Source: Clostridiales bacterium (GTDB lineage: Bacteria; Bacillota; Clostridia; Oscillospirales; Oscillospiraceae). From it: a stretch of 20,850 nucleotides of DNA. Location: positions 1-20,850 of the forward strand of contig SFGJ01000023.1 of assembly GCA_004557655.1 (NCBI GenBank). Reading direction: 5' to 3'. Shown piece by piece: positions 1 to 7,589 of the stretch; position 1 is the stretch's first letter, and each line of letters begins with the position of its first letter. The position numbers were made by a program, and so were the translations under genes. Below the pieces are notes generated by a model. That model ran no database searches and had not been told where the DNA came from. It saw nothing but the letters and a program-made list of their open reading frames with translations.

Positions 1-1
1 G

Positions 2-520
2 GCCGTGTTCTCCGTGACGGCCGGCGGTGGCGCAAAGCCCTGCCGCTACCAGTGGCAGCGCATGACCGGGATTGATCAATGGACGGACATCCCGGGCGCT
101 GATCAGGACACCTACCGCATCGAATCGGTTCAGCTTGAACAGAACGGTCTGACCGTGCGCTGCGTGATCACAGATCAGCTTGGGAACAGCGTTACCTCCG
201 ATTCTGCTGCGCTGTCCGTTCTGCCGCAAATCGTGCAGCTGTGCATTGTCGATCAGCCCCTAAACATCTCCGCGACCGAGGGGGAGGAGGCTGTGTTCTC
301 CGTGACGGCCGGCGGCGGCGCAAAGCCCTGCCGCTACCAGTGGCAGCGCATGACCGGGATTGATCAATGGACGGACATCCCGGGCGCTGATCAGGACACC
401 TACCGCATCGCCTCGGTCCAGCTGGAGCAGAACGGCCTGACCGTGCGCTGCGTGATCACAGATCAGCTTGGGAACAGCGTTACCTCCGATTCTGCTGCGC
501 TGTCCGTTCTGCCGCAGCCA
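2..520 (+). repeat. Tandem 288-bp Ig-domain coding repeat
   Basis: Two copies with a period of 288 bp (96 codons): about 5-232 and 293-520. By eye the ~228 aligned bases differ at seven positions, falling in six codons, and only one codon changes the residue (Glu to Ala). The array probably continues to the left of the window. Such similarity points to recent duplication or ongoing gene conversion. Confidence 0.85.
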
Positions 521-613
521 CAGGCGAGATCGCAGCTGACGCTGTGGCTCCTGCTGGCGATCTCGTCCACGGCTGTACTGGCGATAGTGTTCTACAGAAA
601 ACGCCGCAAATGA
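2..613 (+). CDS. Ig-like repeat surface protein, C-terminal part (5' end outside window)
   Basis: The reading frame is open to the left edge, so this is only the C-terminal ~203 residues of a longer protein. Two Ig-like domains of 96 residues are seen. Each has a Trp core (YQWQ), a Cys before it (PCRYQW) and a second Cys in VRCVITD, the usual disulfide pair of an Ig/PKD-like beta sandwich, and ends in ALSVLPQ. After a short PQPQAR linker come a hydrophobic segment of about 20 residues and a basic tail (FYRKRRK), so the protein is anchored by a C-terminal membrane helix with the repeats outside. No LPXTG motif precedes the helix. The two repeat copies are nearly identical in DNA. The likely role is adhesion or display at the cell surface, an inference from architecture only. 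A terminator follows. Confidence 0.8.
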   Translation, partial: AVFSVTAGGGAKPCRYQWQRMTGIDQWTDIPGADQDTYRIESVQLEQNGLTVRCVITDQLGNSVTSDSAALSVLPQIVQLCIVDQPLNISATEGEEAVFSVTAGGGAKPCRYQWQRMTGIDQWTDIPGADQDTYRIASVQLEQNGLTVRCVITDQLGNSVTSDSAALSVLPQPQARSQLTLWLLLAISSTAVLAIVFYRKRRK

Positions 614-727
614 TAACGCCAGGGGGATCACCTGACGCACTCCTGCATAGAAACCATCCCATGCCCGGAGGCTTCTTCGTATGGACAGATATGGTGATCT
701 CAGATCAAAATGAGCCATAATAAATTC

Positions 728-762
728 GCCGTCAGGGAACACTTCGTTCTCTGACGGCTTTT
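728..762 (+). terminator. Intrinsic terminator of the Ig-repeat gene
   Basis: A 13-bp stem (728-740 with 746-758, one G-U pair), loop ACTTC, followed by TTTTCTGT. It lies 115 bases past the stop codon. Confidence 0.8.
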
Positions 763-991
763 CTGTCATTACATTATTTTCATAGAACATAGATTGTCTG
801 TAACCGCCAAATAATGATGCGGTCAGATATAAAATTATCCCAGCCCTTTGCGAGCTGGAGTAATTCACTATAATTCACGTGCGGTTTTTGATAGATTGGA
901 GCATTAAACTACAAGTTAGCCCATTTTTAACCCCCATAGAGGGGTTAAACCGTATCAAAGTGAGTCAGAGCAGGTTCAGTCCGGAGCAAAA

Positions 992-1028
992 GAAAAACCC
1001 CGGAAAACCTTGATTTTCCGGGGTTTTT
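992..1028 (-). terminator. Intrinsic terminator of the rplM-rpsI operon
   Basis: A 15-bp perfect stem (993-1007 with 1014-1028) with a CCCCGG/CCGGGG core flanked by A and T runs, 30 bases beyond the rpsI stop. Runs on both sides mean it could stop transcription from either direction. Confidence 0.88.
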
Positions 1029-1058
1029 GAGCCTTTTTGATTGTAAATGCGCGACCAA

Positions 1059-1463
1059 TTATCTCTTGCTGAACTGAGGAGCACGACGTGCGGCTTTGAG
1101 ACCGTACTTCTTGCGCTCCTTCATGCGAGGATCGCGGGTGAGGAAACCGGCCTTCTTCAGGATGGGACGGAAGTCGGGGTTCACCTGCAGCAGGGCGCGG
1201 GAGATACCATGACGCAGAGCACCGGCCTGACCGGACACGCCGCCGCCCTCAACGGTGGCAACGATGTCCACCTTACCCAGGGTAGCGGTGGCGTTCAGGG
1301 GCTGACGAACGACCATCTTCAAGGTCTCCAGACCGAAGTAATCGTTGATGTCACGACCGTTGATGGTGATGGAGCCGGTGCCGTTTTCGAACAGGTGCAC
1401 ACGGGCCACGGAGGACTTGCGACGGCCAGTACCGTACTTATAGGGATTCTTGGACTGATACAT
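1059..1463 (-). CDS. rpsI: 30S ribosomal protein S9
   Basis: 134 residues, close to the usual 130. The start MYQSKNPYKYGTGRRKSSVA matches the S9 pattern of a GTGRRK-S-ARV motif near the N terminus. The middle carries VRQPLNATATLGKVDI and GGGVSGQAGALRHGISRAL, and the C terminus is the conserved QFSKR, whose basic tail reaches the P-site tRNA in the small subunit. It lies 14 bases downstream of rplM in the standard L13-S9 operon. A strong Shine-Dalgarno (AAGGAGGA) lies just before the ATG. It is expected to be co-transcribed from the promoter at 2011-2039 and to end at the terminator at 992-1028. Nothing unusual was seen. Confidence 0.97.
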   Translation of the reverse strand: MYQSKNPYKYGTGRRKSSVARVHLFENGTGSITINGRDINDYFGLETLKMVVRQPLNATATLGKVDIVATVEGGGVSGQAGALRHGISRALLQVNPDFRPILKKAGFLTRDPRMKERKKYGLKAARRAPQFSKR

Positions 1464-1477
1464 TCTTCTTTTCCTCC

Positions 1478-1903
1478 TTACTTGACCAACTCGGGCTTCT
1501 GAGCCTGATGCTCATGCTGCTCACCGGCATAAATGTGAAGACGCTTCAAAGAGTCCTTGGTGACGATGTTCCGGGGCATCATGCCGCGGACGGCCACACG
1601 CACAGCCACCTCGGGCTTTTCCTGCATGAGGATGCGGTACTTGGTCTCTTTCAGACCGCCCACCCAACCGGAGTGGGTACGATAGTACTTCTGCTCCATC
1701 TTGTTGCCGGTGAGAATGGCCTTGCCTGCATTGATGACGATGACATTGTCGCCGCAGTCGGCGTGGGGGGTATAGGTGGGCTTACCCTTGCCGCGCAGCA
1801 GGTCAGCCACGATGACGGCGGTCTTGCCCAGGGGCTTGCCGGCGGCATCAACGACATACCACTTGCGGACGATGTTGCCCTTGTTTGCCATAAAAGTGGA
1901 CAT
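1478..1903 (-). CDS. rplM: 50S ribosomal protein L13
   Basis: 141 residues, the normal length for L13. It has the family landmarks RKWYVVDAAGKPLG near the N terminus, a central HADCGDNVIVINAGK, YYRTHSGWVGGLKE and the VRGMMPRN motif. L13 is an early assembly protein of the large subunit that binds 23S rRNA. First gene of the rplM-rpsI operon. The chosen ATG gives the N terminus MSTFMANKGNIVRKW typical of Clostridia and has GGAGGA about 8 bases upstream. A second in-frame Met (residue 5) is possible but lacks its own ribosome site. The promoter lies about 100 bases upstream of the start. Confidence 0.97.
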   Translation of the reverse strand: MSTFMANKGNIVRKWYVVDAAGKPLGKTAVIVADLLRGKGKPTYTPHADCGDNVIVINAGKAILTGNKMEQKYYRTHSGWVGGLKETKYRILMQEKPEVAVRVAVRGMMPRNIVTKDSLKRLHIYAGEQHEHQAQKPELVK

Positions 1904-2010
1904 GGTGTTTTTCCTCCAGTATAATAATGTATTGCTTTACTTTTTCATACTCCCTTGTTACAATCGGGGGAGAGAGAAAACAAAATAGGTGCGCTCAACA
2001 CGCAAAAATA

Positions 2011-2039
2011 TTTATAGCACTTTATCCGTCTGTTGTCAA
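2011..2039 (-). promoter_or_regulatory. Sigma-A promoter of rplM-rpsI
   Basis: On the minus strand, TTGACA (2034-2039), 17-base spacer, TATAAA (2011-2016). This predicts a leader of about 100 nt before rplM. The leader contains a small CTCCC/GGGAG hairpin; L13 leaders are autoregulatory in some Firmicutes, but I cannot assign this one to that RNA family. Confidence 0.85.
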
Positions 2040-2069
2040 TATGAATTTGATTTAAGAAGTAAACTCCTG

Positions 2070-2100
2070 CGATTATCTCCTTTTTTCTTCGATTATCTCC
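2070..2100 (+). repeat. Pair of 11-bp direct repeats upstream of the TtcA-like gene
   Basis: CGATTATCTCC occurs at 2070-2080 and again at 2090-2100, exactly 20 bases apart, between the rplM promoter and the TtcA-like gene. A two-turn period would suit a regulator binding one face of DNA, but no factor is known to me. Confidence 0.5.
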
Positions 2101-2143
2101 TGTTTTCTCACATTGTATTTTGTTTTTTCGGAGGAATGACCTT

Positions 2144-2869
2144 ATGCAGCAAATATTGGGCTTGGTGCGCCGATGCGTGGAGGATTATCACATGATTTCT
2201 CCCGGGGAGACTGTGGCGGTGGGCGTGTCCGGCGGAAAGGACAGCCTGCTGACCCTGGTGGCTCTTTCCCGCCTGCGGCAGTTTTTTCCGGTGCCGTTTG
2301 CTGTCCACGCCATCACTCTGGAGACAGGCGCTCCCGGCATGAGCTTTGACGCCGTGGCGGAGCTGTGCCGGGAGCTGGAGGTACCCTACACCCGCATCCA
2401 GGTGCCGGTGTATCAGATCGTGTTTCAGGAGCGGCAGGAGAAGAATCCCTGCTCCCTGTGCGCCAAGCTGCGGCGGGGGAGCCTCAACACGGCGCTGGGG
2501 GAGCTGGGCATCTCCAAAATCGCTCTGGGCCACCATTTTGACGACGCTGTGGAGACCTTGCTGATGAACCTTCTCTTTGAGGGGCGCATCGGCTGCTTTC
2601 AGCCGGTGACCTATCTGGACCGCAGCGGCATCACGCAGATCAGGCCGCTGCTGTATTGCCATGAGGACCAGGTGCGCCGGACAGCGGAGAAGCTGAAACT
2701 GCCGGTGGTGCACAATCCCTGCCCCGCCAACGGCTCCACCCGCCGCCAGGAGGTGAAGGAGCTGCTGGCCTCGTTGGAGGAAAAGTATCCCAATCTACGG
2801 CAGAAGATCTTTGGCGCCGTGCAGCGGTATCCCCTGTACGGATGGAATCTGGAGGAAATGGAGAAATAA
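2144..2869 (+). CDS. TtcA-like tRNA thiolation protein (PP-loop ATPase)
   Basis: 241 residues from the ATG at 2144, chosen because CGGAGGAA lies 9 bases upstream; an upstream TTG in frame (2120) has no site. The PP-loop SGGKDS (residues 29-34) adenylates the tRNA base. The Cys pair in PCSLCAKLRRG (C103, C106) and a further Cys in NPCPANG (C193) match the three Fe-S cluster ligands of the TtcA/TtuA group. GHHFDDAVETLLMNLLF is the family's conserved helix. TtcA makes 2-thiocytidine at position 32 of some tRNAs; in Firmicutes related proteins may act on other positions, so the exact base is not certain. It is a single gene, divergent from rplM, with a pair of 11-base direct repeats in its upstream region. 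Confidence 0.85.
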   Translation: MQQILGLVRRCVEDYHMISPGETVAVGVSGGKDSLLTLVALSRLRQFFPVPFAVHAITLETGAPGMSFDAVAELCRELEVPYTRIQVPVYQIVFQERQEKNPCSLCAKLRRGSLNTALGELGISKIALGHHFDDAVETLLMNLLFEGRIGCFQPVTYLDRSGITQIRPLLYCHEDQVRRTAEKLKLPVVHNPCPANGSTRRQEVKELLASLEEKYPNLRQKIFGAVQRYPLYGWNLEEMEK

Positions 2870-2898
2870 GGAAATGGCGAATCGGGAATAGTCTCGGT

Positions 2899-2998
2899 GC
2901 CGGCTGAGCCGGCGGATCAAAAAAACGGGCCGTCCGGGAGGCCGACCCCTACGCACAGCTTTGCAGCAGCAACTCGTAGAGACGGCGTCCCCGACGCC
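2899..2998. repeat. Intergenic palindromic elements
   Basis: GCCGGC-TGA-GCCGGC (2899-2913) and GGCGTC-CCC-GACGCC (2984-2998) are perfect hairpins. Between them, 2926-2953 holds an imperfect GC-rich hairpin ending in CCCCTACG; the second hairpin is next to CTCGTAGAGACGGC. On the minus strand both read as a GTAG-plus-GC-hairpin unit, the style of dispersed intergenic repeats in Oscillospiraceae. None has a clear T run, so the region may or may not terminate the convergent genes on either side. Confidence 0.5.
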
Positions 2999-3014
2999 CC
3001 ATATAACTTAAAAA

Positions 3015-3281
3015 CTATGTAAGCACCCACTGCACCAAAAGCAGCAGGCCGAAGCCGGGAATCCCCAGAATGCCGATGATGGCGGCATTGAAGAGGTTGA
3101 GTCCCAGAGACAGTCCTGTGACGGCGGTGGTCAGATTCAGCAGCCATACCGCTCCAAAGCCCAGAGCGGAGTTCAGCAGTACCTTCAGGGCCAGCTTCAG
3201 CGGCGCGGCGAACAGCCGCAGGCACATCACCACCAGAAACAGCAGCACAAGTCCCAGCGCTATTTTTTCTACGACGGACAT
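3015..3281 (-). CDS. bofA: BofA-family pro-sigma-K processing inhibitor
   Basis: 88 residues, the normal BofA size. Two hydrophobic stretches (about 5-45 and 52-87) and the family's signature LLNSALGFGAVWLLN followed by LGLNLFNAAIIGILGIPGFG. In Bacillus subtilis BofA sits in the outer forespore membrane and, with SpoIVFA, restrains the SpoIVFB protease that activates sigma-K. In Clostridia the sigma-K pathway differs, so the partner here is uncertain. The start overlaps the end of the DUF2508 gene by 13 bases, so the pair is probably translated together. This order, a YaaL/DUF2508 protein then BofA, is conserved from Bacillus. Confidence 0.9.
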   Translation of the reverse strand: MSVVEKIALGLVLLFLVVMCLRLFAAPLKLALKVLLNSALGFGAVWLLNLTTAVTGLSLGLNLFNAAIIGILGIPGFGLLLLVQWVLT

Positions 3282-3574
3282 GACTTTCCCCCATTCATAT
3301 TTCCCGCAGGCACGCAGGCCGGCTCCATCGGCAGCGGCACTGACCCGCGCTCTTGCACAGAGCGGCCCTGCATGGCCTTCATCTTCCGCAGCAGAAAGTC
3401 ATAGCGGGATTTGAGTGCGTTGATGTCATAGATCCCCGACTCAATGAGACCCGGATCCGTGATGAAATCGAAGCGGTCGTAGGCACAGCGCAGCTCCCGG
3501 GCCGTGTCCCACAGCTCCCGGCGCAGCTCCAGCATCCGCAGATCGGTATTGACAGTTGCGGTTTGTTTTTTCAT
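3269..3574 (-). CDS. DUF2508 (YaaL-like) protein
   Basis: 101 residues, soluble and charged, with a mostly helical N-terminal two-thirds. The stretch LIESGIYDINALKSRYDFLL matches the conserved part of the DUF2508/YaaL family (L-E-IY-L-ALK-RY--LL). The C-terminal 30 residues are Pro/Gly rich and likely disordered. No biochemical role is known for the family. It precedes bofA, as yaaL does in Bacillus, and overlaps it by 13 bases, which suggests a sporulation link by context only. A GGGAGGA ribosome site lies before the ATG. It is divergent from tadA, with about 100 bases between them. Confidence 0.82.
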   Translation of the reverse strand: MKKQTATVNTDLRMLELRRELWDTARELRCAYDRFDFITDPGLIESGIYDINALKSRYDFLLRKMKAMQGRSVQERGSVPLPMEPACVPAGNMNGGKSCPS

Positions 3575-3677
3575 GGCGATCCTCCCGGCACAAGCCTTGT
3601 TTCATTTTACTGTCAGTTTGGCCATTTATGCCGGTGTTTAACCGAGCTCGGAGAATTTTTTTTAAAGGAGAACATCC

Positions 3678-4127
3678 ATGGATCACGAAGTATATATGAG
3701 GCAGGCTCTGGATCTGGCCCGGGAAGCGGCAGCGTGCGGCGAAGTACCGGTGGGCTGCGTCATTGTCCGGCGGGGACAGGTGGTGGGCCGTGGCCGCAAC
3801 CGCCGGGAGGAAAAGCAGCAGACCTCCTCCCACGCGGAGATGGAGGCCATCCGGCAGGCCAACGAAGCCTTAGGCACCTGGCGGCTGGACGACTGTACTC
3901 TGTATGTGACTTTGGAGCCGTGCCCCATGTGTGCCGGGGCGATCCTCAACGCCCGAATCCCCCGGGTGTATTTCGGTGCGAGGGACCGGGAGATGGGCGC
4001 CTGCGGCGGTGTGCTGAACCTGTTCATGGAGGACTTCCCCACCCGGCCGGCCCTGGTGGGCGGTGTGCTGGAGGAGGAGTGCGGGGCCGTGCTGACGGAA
4101 TTTTTTCGCAGGCTGAGAAAAATTTAA
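3678..4127 (+). CDS. tadA: tRNA-specific adenosine deaminase (A34 to inosine)
   Basis: 149 residues, the usual TadA length. The zinc site and catalytic centre are intact: H52-A-E54 and PCPMC (C82, C85), with E54 as proton shuttle. The N terminus HEVYMRQALDLAREAAACGEVPVG is typical of the family. TadA converts the wobble adenosine of tRNA-Arg(ACG) to inosine in the cytoplasm, so that CGU, CGC and CGA codons can be read. The start has AAAGGAGA 8 bases upstream. In many Clostridia tadA lies near dnaX or the small SRP RNA gene; here it stands alone and ends at the terminator at 4215-4264. Confidence 0.95.
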   Translation: MDHEVYMRQALDLAREAAACGEVPVGCVIVRRGQVVGRGRNRREEKQQTSSHAEMEAIRQANEALGTWRLDDCTLYVTLEPCPMCAGAILNARIPRVYFGARDREMGACGGVLNLFMEDFPTRPALVGGVLEEECGAVLTEFFRRLRKI

Positions 4128-4214
4128 TACTTTTTTAATAAAAACCAAAGAACTTTTTTAATATCCGGACGGTATGCTAAATGCAGCCAAGAAACTTTTT
4201 CATCAATCTTCCTA

Positions 4215-4264
4215 CCAATTTAGGCAGAGGACTTTTTCAAGAGTCCCCTGCCATTTGGTTTTTT
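4215..4264 (+). terminator. Intrinsic terminator after tadA
   Basis: Inner stem GGCAG-A-GGACT (4223-4233) with AGTCC-C-CTGCC (4242-4252), one mismatch, closed further out by CCAA/TTGG (4215-4218 with 4255-4258), then TTTTTT. It lies directly upstream of spoIID and separates the two genes. Confidence 0.85.
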
Positions 4265-4319
4265 GCGGCATTTTTCCATGCCCCGGCGCATAGAGATAGC
4301 CAAAAGGGGGATGGTACCA

Positions 4320-5309
4320 ATGAAACAAGCCTTGATGGCGGGACTGGCCTGGGTGCTGCTGCTGTTCGGCGGAGCATGGCTTGTGACTCCAAAGCCGGAA
4401 ACGGCTCAGCCGGAGAAACCGGACACGCCGGGGCGGGAAGAGGAGAAAGCAGTCCTGCAGGACAGTCGATCCGTTTTGCAGGTCTTCGATGGGGAAAAGA
4501 CTGTGGAGATGACCATGGCGGAGTATCTGCCCGGAGTGGTGCGGGGGGAGATGCCCGCCGTCTTTGAGATGGAGGCTCTGAAGGCCCAGGCGGTGGCAGA
4601 GCGCACCTTTATCTATTACCATATGCAGGGTGGGCGCAAGGCCGCTCATCCGGATGCCGATGTGTGCATGGACTACCGGTGCTGCAACGCCTGGGTGTCG
4701 CAGGAGCGGGCAAAAAGCAACTGGGGAGATAACTATGAGGAATATAATCGAAAAATACTACAATCTGTAGAGGAAACAGACGGACAGGTGATGCTCTACG
4801 AGGGGGAGCCCATTCTGGCAGCCTTTCATTCCTCTTCGGCGGGGGTCACTGCCAAAAGCTCGGACGCCTGGGTGTCGGACCGTCCGTATCTTGTCAGCGT
4901 GGAAAGTCCCGAGGGAGCCGACAGCGTGCCGAATTATTACAGCGTGAACACCTTTACGCCGGAGGAATTCAAAAGCAAGGTACTGGCCCAAGAGCCGGAG
5001 GCCAAGCTGGAGGGATCGCCTGCGGGCTGGGTCACGGACCTGCGGAAGAACAGCTCCAACCGGGTGGAATCCGTCACCATCGGAGGCGTACCCCTCCGGG
5101 GGACGCAGGTGCGCAGCATTCTGGGGTTGCGGTCTGCCTGCTTCACCGTGGAGTGCGCCGACGATGCCATTACCTTCCGGGTCACGGGGTACGGACACGG
5201 CGTGGGCATGAGCCAGTACGGGGCCAATACTCTGGCTAAGGAGGGCAAGACCTGGCAGGAGATATTGCAGTGGTATTACCGGGGCGTTTCTATTGAAACC
5301 TGGGGATGA
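4320..5309 (+). CDS. spoIID: Stage II sporulation protein D (peptidoglycan lytic transglycosylase)
   Basis: 329 residues from the ATG at 4320, chosen for the GGGGG ribosome site 9 bases upstream and because it begins directly before the membrane anchor; a TTG 57 bases further up lies in the tadA terminator. A single N-terminal helix (about 5-22) is followed by a Pro-rich linker and the SpoIID domain. YLPGVVRGEMP carries the Glu (E77) that aligns with the catalytic Glu of the family, and YGHGVGMSQYGANTLA near the C terminus is the conserved signature. SpoIID cuts glycan strands during engulfment, working with SpoIIM and SpoIIP in the mother-cell membrane. The usual neighbours (spoIIM, spoIIP, murA) are not here. 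A mother-cell sigma-E promoter is expected, but I could not place one with confidence. Confidence 0.93.
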   Translation: MKQALMAGLAWVLLLFGGAWLVTPKPETAQPEKPDTPGREEEKAVLQDSRSVLQVFDGEKTVEMTMAEYLPGVVRGEMPAVFEMEALKAQAVAERTFIYYHMQGGRKAAHPDADVCMDYRCCNAWVSQERAKSNWGDNYEEYNRKILQSVEETDGQVMLYEGEPILAAFHSSSAGVTAKSSDAWVSDRPYLVSVESPEGADSVPNYYSVNTFTPEEFKSKVLAQEPEAKLEGSPAGWVTDLRKNSSNRVESVTIGGVPLRGTQVRSILGLRSACFTVECADDAITFRVTGYGHGVGMSQYGANTLAKEGKTWQEILQWYYRGVSIETWG

Positions 5310-5381
5310 GTGTGATACAATAAAAGGGTTAGAAAGGAGCGGGAATTCACAGTTTGTTTAGGAAAGCCCCTCTTTCTGCGG

Positions 5382-5387
5382 TATAAT
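5382..5387 (+). promoter_or_regulatory. Probable -10 element for the response regulator-kinase-HtrA operon
   Basis: TATAAT 47 bases upstream of the response-regulator start. The best-spaced -35 is poor (TAGGAA at 17 bases), so the promoter may need an activator, possibly the regulator itself. Confidence 0.45.
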
Positions 5388-5433
5388 ATAGAGAAAAAGA
5401 CCGCTTTCCGGCGGAAACAAAGGAGGAGTCCCC

Positions 5434-6114
5434 ATGGCACGCAATATTTTGGTGGTAGAGGATGACCGGAATATATCGGATCTGATCCGTATGTATATGG
5501 AAAAAGAGGGCTTTGAGGTCCGCAGTGCCTATGACGGCGGCAAGGCCGTGGAGGAGTTCGAGAAGCAGGCTCCGGATCTGGTGCTGCTGGACATCATGCT
5601 GCCCGTTATGGACGGCTGGACGGTGTGTGCCAAGATCCGGGAGACCTCACAGGTGCCCATCATCATGCTCACCGCCAAGAGTGAGGTGAACGACCGCATC
5701 ACGGGTCTGGAGATGGGTGCCGACGACTACATCGTCAAACCCTTTGAGATGAAGGAGCTTATGGCCCGCATCAACGCCGTGCTGCGCCGCAGTGAGATTC
5801 CCGACGACACAAAGAAAAAACTGACCTTTGACAAGCTGGTCATCAATCTGGACAGCTATGAGCTGATCGTAGACGGGAAGAAAGTGGACACGCCGCCCAA
5901 GGAACTGGAGCTTTTGTATCATCTGGCATCCACCCCCAACCGGGTCTACACCCGCAACCAGCTTCTGGATGAGGTGTGGGGCTTCGATTACTTTGGCGAC
6001 AGCCGCACCGTGGATGTGCACATCAAGCGTCTGCGGGAAAAGGTGGAGAATGTGTCCGACCAGTGGGCACTGAAAACCGTTTGGGGCGTTGGGTATAAGT
6101 TTGAAGTGAAATGA
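5434..6114 (+). CDS. OmpR/PhoB-family response regulator
   Basis: 226 residues. The receiver domain (about 3-115) has the acidic pair D10-D11, the phospho-acceptor D53 in LVLLDIMLP, T80 in IIMLTAK and K102 in YIVKPF. The C-terminal winged helix (about 128-226) ends with the family's RVYTRNQLLDEVWG, SRTVDVHIKRLREK and GVGYKFE. It will bind DNA as a dimer when phosphorylated by the kinase encoded next. AGGAGGAG lies before the ATG. Its stop overlaps the kinase start (ATGA), so the two are translated in a coupled way. The presence of htrA in the same operon makes an envelope-stress role of the CssR kind likely; the signal cannot be read from sequence. Confidence 0.94.
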   Translation: MARNILVVEDDRNISDLIRMYMEKEGFEVRSAYDGGKAVEEFEKQAPDLVLLDIMLPVMDGWTVCAKIRETSQVPIIMLTAKSEVNDRITGLEMGADDYIVKPFEMKELMARINAVLRRSEIPDDTKKKLTFDKLVINLDSYELIVDGKKVDTPPKELELLYHLASTPNRVYTRNQLLDEVWGFDYFGDSRTVDVHIKRLREKVENVSDQWALKTVWGVGYKFEVK

Positions 6115-7589
6115 TGAAGGAGCTCAAAAATCGATTCCGCAGCATCTATTGGCAGCAGTTCAGCCTCATTGCCGGTATTGTGCTGCTGACACTGCTGCTG
6201 CTGGGAGCCTCCTTTTATGCTCTGAGCTATAACTATCTGGTAGGCGAAAAGCGGGACGAGATGAAGATGCGGGCCCAGCTTATCGCGCAGATGTCTGTGG
6301 ACTATCTGACGGCGGATGAGGTGGATGAATCGCAGCAGGACAGCAGCCTCAGCAGCATGGCCGGGGTGGCCAGCATGATGACGGAGGTGAACTTCCTCAT
6401 CTGCGATGAAAAGGGACAGGCCCTGCTCACCACCGACAATGCCCTGGCCGGAAGGAGCATCCGCCTGCCGGAGGAACTGAGCAGTCAGATCCTGAACGAT
6501 CAGGACGGCTTTCAGGGCTACACCACATTGTCAGGCCTGTATAATATGAGGCAGTTTGCCGTGGGTTTGCCGGTGAAGTCAGTGGACGGACAGGTGGTGG
6601 GCATGGTGCTGGCCATGATCAACAGCACCCAGCTCATGAGAATGTGGCGGGCCTTTACGGGGTTGTTCTTCACGATCTCCGCCATTGTGCTGCTCATTGC
6701 GTTCATAGCCAGTTCTTTCATGTCTATGCGGCAGATCCAGCCCATCAAGGAGATGCTCAGAGGTACCCGGGCCTATGCCGCCGGGAACTTCGATATGCGT
6801 ATTGCCGACGAGGGCCGGGGCGACGAGATCGGAGAGCTGGCACGGTCCTTTAACATGATGGCCGACTCCCTATCCGAAACGGAGCGGCAGCGGCGGGACT
6901 TTATAGCCAACATTTCCCATGAGCTGAAGACCCCCATGACTTCCATCGCCGGGTATACCGACGGCATTCTGGACGGGACTATTCCGCTGAAGGACGAGCG
7001 GCGCTACCTCCAGATCATCTCTGACGAGAGTCACCGGCTCAGTCGTCTGGTCCGCCGGATGCTGGACATTTCCCAGATCCAGTCCCAGGAGATGCACAAG
7101 GAAGACTTTGACCTGTGCGAGAGTATGCGCATTGCCCTTTTGTCCATGGAGCAGAAGATCAACCAGAGGGGCCTGGATGTGGAGGCGGATATTCCGGAGG
7201 ATTCCGTCATGGTTCGGGGGGACAATGAGCTTATCACCCAGGTGATCTATAATTTGCTTGAAAACGCCACAAAATACGCGGCGGACCACTCCACCCTGTA
7301 TCTGGGCCTTGCCTGTCGGGGTGAGAAGGCAGTGGTCACCGTCCGCAACACGGGCAACACCATTCCCGCCCAGGAGATCCCGCTGCTGTTTGAGCGGTTC
7401 CATAAGTCGGACAAGTCCCGCAGCGTGGACAAGGACGGTTACGGACTGGGATTGTATGTGGTAAAGACCATACTCAACCAGCACAAGGAAAAAATCACCG
7501 TCACCAGTGAAAACGGTGTAACGGCGTTCAGTTTTACCGTGCAGATGGCGGACAGCGCCCGCAATTACGGAGAGGAACAGGAACAATGA
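6111..7589 (+). CDS. Membrane sensor histidine kinase
   Basis: 492 residues. Helix 1 (about 17-40), an extracytoplasmic sensor of about 140 residues with a PAS/Cache-like size, helix 2 (about 180-203), HAMP (about 204-256), HisKA with the phospho-acceptor H270 in FIANISHELKTPMTSI, and HATPase_c with NLLENATKYA (N box) and GYGLGLYVVK (G box, about 443). All catalytic boxes are intact. The start overlaps the regulator stop by four bases; a second ATG directly after gives the same protein one residue shorter. The stop overlaps the htrA start by four bases. It phosphorylates the regulator encoded upstream. The nearest known arrangement is CssS with HtrA in Bacillus, where the kinase responds to misfolded secreted protein; whether this kinase does so is inference. 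Confidence 0.93.
   Translation: MMKELKNRFRSIYWQQFSLIAGIVLLTLLLLGASFYALSYNYLVGEKRDEMKMRAQLIAQMSVDYLTADEVDESQQDSSLSSMAGVASMMTEVNFLICDEKGQALLTTDNALAGRSIRLPEELSSQILNDQDGFQGYTTLSGLYNMRQFAVGLPVKSVDGQVVGMVLAMINSTQLMRMWRAFTGLFFTISAIVLLIAFIASSFMSMRQIQPIKEMLRGTRAYAAGNFDMRIADEGRGDEIGELARSFNMMADSLSETERQRRDFIANISHELKTPMTSIAGYTDGILDGTIPLKDERRYLQIISDESHRLSRLVRRMLDISQIQSQEMHKEDFDLCESMRIALLSMEQKINQRGLDVEADIPEDSVMVRGDNELITQVIYNLLENATKYAADHSTLYLGLACRGEKAVVTVRNTGNTIPAQEIPLLFERFHKSDKSRSVDKDGYGLGLYVVKTILNQHKEKITVTSENGVTAFSFTVQMADSARNYGEEQEQ

Larger units (their letters stand above)
614..1058. other. Gene-free gap between Ig protein and rpsI
   Basis: No coding frame here is convincing. It holds the plus-strand terminator at 728-762, a hairpin with arms 927-935 and 941-948 (TTAACCCCC / GGGGTTAA, five-base loop) and the minus-strand terminator at 992-1028. 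The reading frame on the minus strand that spans 260-868 is antisense to the Ig repeats and was not accepted. Confidence 0.6.

Noticed and set aside
260..868. A 202-codon open frame on the minus strand over the Ig repeats and the following gap
   Set aside because: It is antisense to a clear repeat protein, has no family resemblance and crosses the terminator hairpin at 728-762.
1047..1924. Open frames on the plus strand opposite rpsI and rplM
   Set aside because: They are antisense shadows of two certain ribosomal protein genes.
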